Assembly: GCA_945957555.1 (NCBI GenBank)
Contig: CAMFLX010000015.1
Span: 1-57,263, forward strand
DNA length: 57,263 bases
Direction: 5' to 3'
Source: an uncultured Cytophagales bacterium
Lineage (GTDB): Bacteria > Bacteroidota > Bacteroidia > Cytophagales > UBA9547
Shown here: piece after piece, positions 54,736-57,263 of the stretch
How positions within the stretch are numbered: the stretch's first letter is position 1
How the letters are laid out: each line of letters begins with the position of its first letter
Translations under genes and position numbers: made by a program
Notes under the pieces: model-generated
What the model was told of the DNA's origin: nothing
Database searches by the model: none
Seen by the model: the letters and a program-made list of their open reading frames with translations, nothing else

Positions 54736-55461
54736 CTACTCCAGGCCCTTCTTCTCTGGATTCCAAAAGGGCTTAGTTTTTATTTGATTGGATTCCCAGT
54801 TTAATTCTTTTCTGAAATATTGGTTCAAAGCAACACACAAGCGACTATCACCAGCGATGTATACCATTTTTCTTCCTTTCATACTCGACACAAGTTGCGG
54901 GATCTTGGCTACAACCTCATCATATGGATTTTGCGGAAATTCGTAAGTACCTAATGAAAACCTTCCATCAGTGTCAGCATAAAACTCTTCCCTATGCCTG
55001 CTATACACTATACCCTCCACCTGCTTTTCTGCGGCAAGGTTCCGCTTGATTATATAGAAGTGCGACAAGGCAGACAAATCTCCGATCATCAAATAGCTAT
55101 CGGCAGAATTATCCAATACAAATGTGCCTTTCTTCCATGCAAAAAACACCTCCATGCCCACTGCACATTTTTTCACCCAGTTAGATCCTATCCCATTGCT
55201 ATGTGTAGCTATTGCAACATCAATGATAGCATCAGACTTATTGATATTCCATACACTGTAACTACGAACTTTGTCCTTGAGGGAGATGTTGTCATCGTCA
55301 AAGCCAACACCCAAGCGGATAAAATACCCAGGTACAAAATCTACCGATTTGATGTTTTCTGAGTGTATGCGGATATGGTAAACTGAGTCTGAAATTTTTA
55401 GTTTGGAAACTATGGTTCCCTTCTCCAAAAACCGTTTTGCGAAATTATCAATGAGTCCCAT
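54736..55461 (-). CDS. siderophore-interacting protein (ferric-chelate reductase-like flavoprotein)
   Basis: The 241-residue protein is of the SIP/ViuB type. An FAD-binding barrel (about 15-120) has KVRSYSVW as the flavin-binding motif, and an NAD(P)H-binding half has MIGDLSALSH and MVYIAGDSRLC. The end KTKPFWNPEKKGLE is typical of the family. Such enzymes reduce ferric siderophores in the cytoplasm, or act as generic NAD(P)H-flavin reductases. It is the last gene of a small minus-strand operon that includes two damaged genes. It is intact. Confidence 0.88.
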   Translation of the reverse strand: MGLIDNFAKRFLEKGTIVSKLKISDSVYHIRIHSENIKSVDFVPGYFIRLGVGFDDDNISLKDKVRSYSVWNINKSDAIIDVAIATHSNGIGSNWVKKCAVGMEVFFAWKKGTFVLDNSADSYLMIGDLSALSHFYIIKRNLAAEKQVEGIVYSRHREEFYADTDGRFSLGTYEFPQNPYDEVVAKIPQLVSSMKGRKMVYIAGDSRLCVALNQYFRKELNWESNQIKTKPFWNPEKKGLE

Positions 55462-55492
55462 ATTTTATTTCAATGCTAAGGTGAACGAGATA

Positions 55493-55879
55493 TCAACTAT
55501 ACTTTTCTATGATGCCAGCCACAAATCGTCCCAATACAATCCTACTTTGCTCCTCTTGCTGGGCATCTATCTTGATTTTACCAGCTTCCATGGCTACATT
55601 GTACCACTTATAAGAATTGTTTCCCATGCGGTGTGGAGCCCTTACCGAAACCACCAACCAGTGCTCAGGTATGTGTGGCGACAAACTGAACAAATCTTGT
55701 TCGTTGCTGCCATAGCCATGCAACAAAACTAGCAAAGGAGCATGTTGGCTATCGCCCTTAGGAAGCCTCATGAGGTATTCCAATTTCGTATCATTTTGAG
55801 TTTGAGCTATCATAGGAGACAGAATGGGCGCTAAAAACACCGAAATAAGCAGTGCAAATAATATTGACTTGTTTATCAT
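55493..55879 (-). pseudogene. truncated alpha/beta hydrolase (phospholipase/carboxylesterase type)
   Basis: The 128-codon frame has a signal peptide (to about 25, ...SPMIAQ) and the first half of an alpha/beta hydrolase: the strand and oxyanion motif LLVLLHGYGSNEQDLF, followed by VVSVRAPHR. It stops right after the helix IVLGRFVAGIIEKYS, just where the nucleophile elbow GxSxG would follow. The Ser, Asp and His of the catalytic triad are all missing. Intact members have about 210 or more residues. The downstream gene starts 31 bases after its stop, so the second half seems deleted. It is unlikely to be an active enzyme. Confidence 0.8.
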
Positions 55880-55885
55880 GACTAT

Positions 55886-56878
55886 TTATGAATGTGTGAG
55901 CAAAATGACATTACCCGTCGGATCGCTTGTCCAATACCCTCCCTCTTTCTCTTCGTAGGATGATATATTCTTAAGAGCAACCGAAAGCCTCTCTTTGGTG
56001 TCGAACACTATGTGATAATGCCTAAGACCTGCACTATCTTTGGGTGCCAAAGGCTTGTTGCGTCCATGCCATGAATTCATAGCCACTCGGTGATGGTATG
56101 GTCCACCAGCACTTACGTCAGCATACAAAAATTGTGGCAAGTAGTTGAACTGTTCAAAGCCTAATTGCTTGTAGAAAGTATTTGATTTCTCTACATCATT
56201 GGCATAAAAATGAATATGGCCTATTTTGGCGTCATCAGAAACCACCGTGCCGAGGTCTTTATCGCCCAGGTCCTTCATCACCTCATCTATATCTAGTGCA
56301 TCAGAAGCTCCACGAATCACACCGTCTGAGCCCTCGATTTTGAGCCCACCAGAGGTAATCACCCTTTTGAAGCGCTCCGGTGTTTCCAATGCAAACTCAA
56401 TGGTGATCCCATCGGGGTCTTCAAGATAAACCGATTTTGACATGGTATGGTCTGTCGGCGAGCAGGGATAGTTATTGGCCATTACCCTATAGAGCATTTT
56501 GGCAAACTCTGCCTTGGAACCTGCATGAATAGCCACATGATACATGCCGCTATAGCCTTCTTTATACGATGTCTTGGCAGTTTTGTGCACTACCACAAGA
56601 GTTTTGTTTTCAGAGCCAAACTCAGCGATTTCGCTGGTGGCATTTCTCAGTTTCAAGCCTGCGATTTTTGTCCAGAACTGAGTAGCCTTTTCTAAAGAAG
56701 TATTATTGAGATGCACAGCTCCAAACGTAGCATACATATCTGTTGTAATTTCTTGCATAACGGTTATGTTTTCTTCTTTTTCTAATGATTTTCCCAAAGC
56801 CTTCATGAGTCCAAAACTACCCAAGGCCATCAGCGCAGAGGCGCCAAGTATGTTTTTTATAAATGTCTTTCTATCCAT
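55886..56878 (-). CDS. VOC-superfamily (glyoxalase/dioxygenase fold) protein with export-type N-terminus
   Basis: The 330-residue protein has an N-terminal hydrophobic leader (KTFIKNILGASALMALGSFG, preceded by MDR) that looks like a signal or anchor with a weak twin-arginine flavour (only one R-K pair). Two tandem VOC modules follow (about 45-165 and 210-330), with likely metal ligands such as His in GAVHLNN, Glu in TIEFALE, His in KIGHIHFYAND and His in RHYHIVF. It resembles CatE-like ring-cleaving dioxygenases. The substrate is unknown. It starts 10 bases after the damaged membrane-protein gene and ends 7 bases before the truncated hydrolase. Confidence 0.85.
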   Translation of the reverse strand: MDRKTFIKNILGASALMALGSFGLMKALGKSLEKEENITVMQEITTDMYATFGAVHLNNTSLEKATQFWTKIAGLKLRNATSEIAEFGSENKTLVVVHKTAKTSYKEGYSGMYHVAIHAGSKAEFAKMLYRVMANNYPCSPTDHTMSKSVYLEDPDGITIEFALETPERFKRVITSGGLKIEGSDGVIRGASDALDIDEVMKDLGDKDLGTVVSDDAKIGHIHFYANDVEKSNTFYKQLGFEQFNYLPQFLYADVSAGGPYHHRVAMNSWHGRNKPLAPKDSAGLRHYHIVFDTKERLSVALKNISSYEEKEGGYWTSDPTGNVILLTHS

Positions 56879-56887
56879 TGTGCTGTT

Positions 56888-57106
56888 CTATAAGATTTTT
56901 TTTGTCATTTTTACAATCCAAGGCAAGTAGTTTTTAAGGTGAAACCCAAAGAAGACCATGAGCAAAAAACCAAGCTTGCTGTGTATTCCCCTCAGACCAT
57001 CGCCCACTTTTGAATCTTGAAACACGAACCAAGATAACACCGCAGTGGCAATACTTAGCACATAAACGATGAACAGTGTGAGATTAGCGCCTTTGTACTT
57101 ATTTTT
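56888..57106 (-). pseudogene. C-terminal part of a membrane protein, cut by the mobile-like element
   Basis: The minus-strand frame ending at the TAG 56888-56890 reads NLTLFIVYVLSIATAVLSWF, then IHSKLGFLLMVFFGFHLKNY, which looks like two helices of a small haem-binding or DUF4405/cytochrome-b561-like membrane protein. The frame has no start codon and runs into the terminal repeat of the second MITE-like copy, where it meets an in-frame stop. It is 10 bases upstream of the VOC gene on the same strand. It was probably the first gene of that operon before the insertion. The N-terminal part should lie beyond the element, outside the window. Confidence 0.65.
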
Positions 57107-57263
57107 AACCCAGAATAATCATTAGAAATTTACTGCGACAAAATGCTACCTCAAATTCATTTCGATACTCGTTTTTCTTCATTCAAGCTAGCATTACTAG
57201 CTTTTCAGTCAGAAAAACTCCGTGCCTCATGACTTTTTCCTATCATTTCGTCTCGCTACAAAG
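57107..57263. mobile_element. MITE-like element, copy 2 (inverted, runs off the window)
   Basis: It starts with the terminal repeat AACCCAGAATAATCATTAGA (57107-57126). It then follows the reverse complement of copy 1 nearly base for base to the end of the window. Small differences include AAAATGCTACC here against AAAAAGCTACC in copy 1. About 20 more bases would complete it. Confidence 0.75.

Noticed and set aside
1..57263. tRNA, rRNA, CRISPR arrays and replication origin
   Set aside because: None recognised on either strand by reading.

Overview
The window comes from a member of the Bacteroidota, probably a gliding Cytophagales-like bacterium that degrades plant cell walls. Thirteen large secreted enzymes end in the YPNP-type C-terminal domain that marks cargo of the type IX secretion system (T9SS). 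The window also holds a TonB receptor/DUF4249 pair and LytTR-type signalling, and its DNA is AT-rich. No species can be named from the sequence alone. All family calls were made by reading motifs; no database was searched.

Layout. (1) 1-3103: cytoplasmic pentose use, with the tail of a GPH-type sugar symporter, an intracellular GH43 xylosidase/arabinofuranosidase and a split transketolase. (2) 3560-10394: xylan attack, with a secreted GH43-CBM6-Ig-CBM6 enzyme, a CE1-type esterase-CBM6, a membrane-anchored AraC-type regulator and a GH10 xylanase. (3) 10395-13063: a decayed stretch with an orphan T9SS sorting-domain relic, a DUF6702-type gene and a broken pectate lyase. (4) 13218-30738: six tandem PL1-type pectate lyases and one BNR propeller protein. 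All seven carry CBM35-type and sorting domains, and the six lyases also carry a full short Cys-rich module, of which the propeller protein has only a partial copy. (5) 30989-41217: a GH30 glucuronoxylanase divergent from a PL11 rhamnogalacturonan lyase, then a second DUF6702-type gene, a bacterial expansin and an alginate-lyase-fold lyase. (6) 41453-43886: an aldehyde dehydrogenase, a DUF1569 gene and a DUF1304 gene. (7) 44097-54310, minus strand: DUF4249/TonB receptor, a LolD/MacB-like ABC exporter with HlyD and TolC parts, and a LytS/LytR-like two-component pair. (8) 54542-57263: two inverted copies of a MITE-like element around a damaged small operon.

How the parts fit together: the expansin could loosen the wall. 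PL1, PL11 and the alginate-lyase-fold enzyme would open pectin. GH10, GH30, GH43 and CE1 would open and deacylate xylan. Sugars would enter by the GPH symporter, be trimmed by the cytoplasmic GH43 and pass to transketolase. No SusC/SusD pair lies in the window, so this looks like a T9SS-secreted enzyme battery rather than a classical PUL.

Main points for a second look: a bipartite promoter-like motif, CGTTAC-N18-GTAT(C/T), stands in the right orientation before four transcription units, including both arms of one divergent intergenic region. There is also an expansin with tandem Cys-rich modules, a 636-bp tract that is identical in two paralogous lyases, and a TIR-bearing mobile element that appears to have cut a membrane-protein gene.
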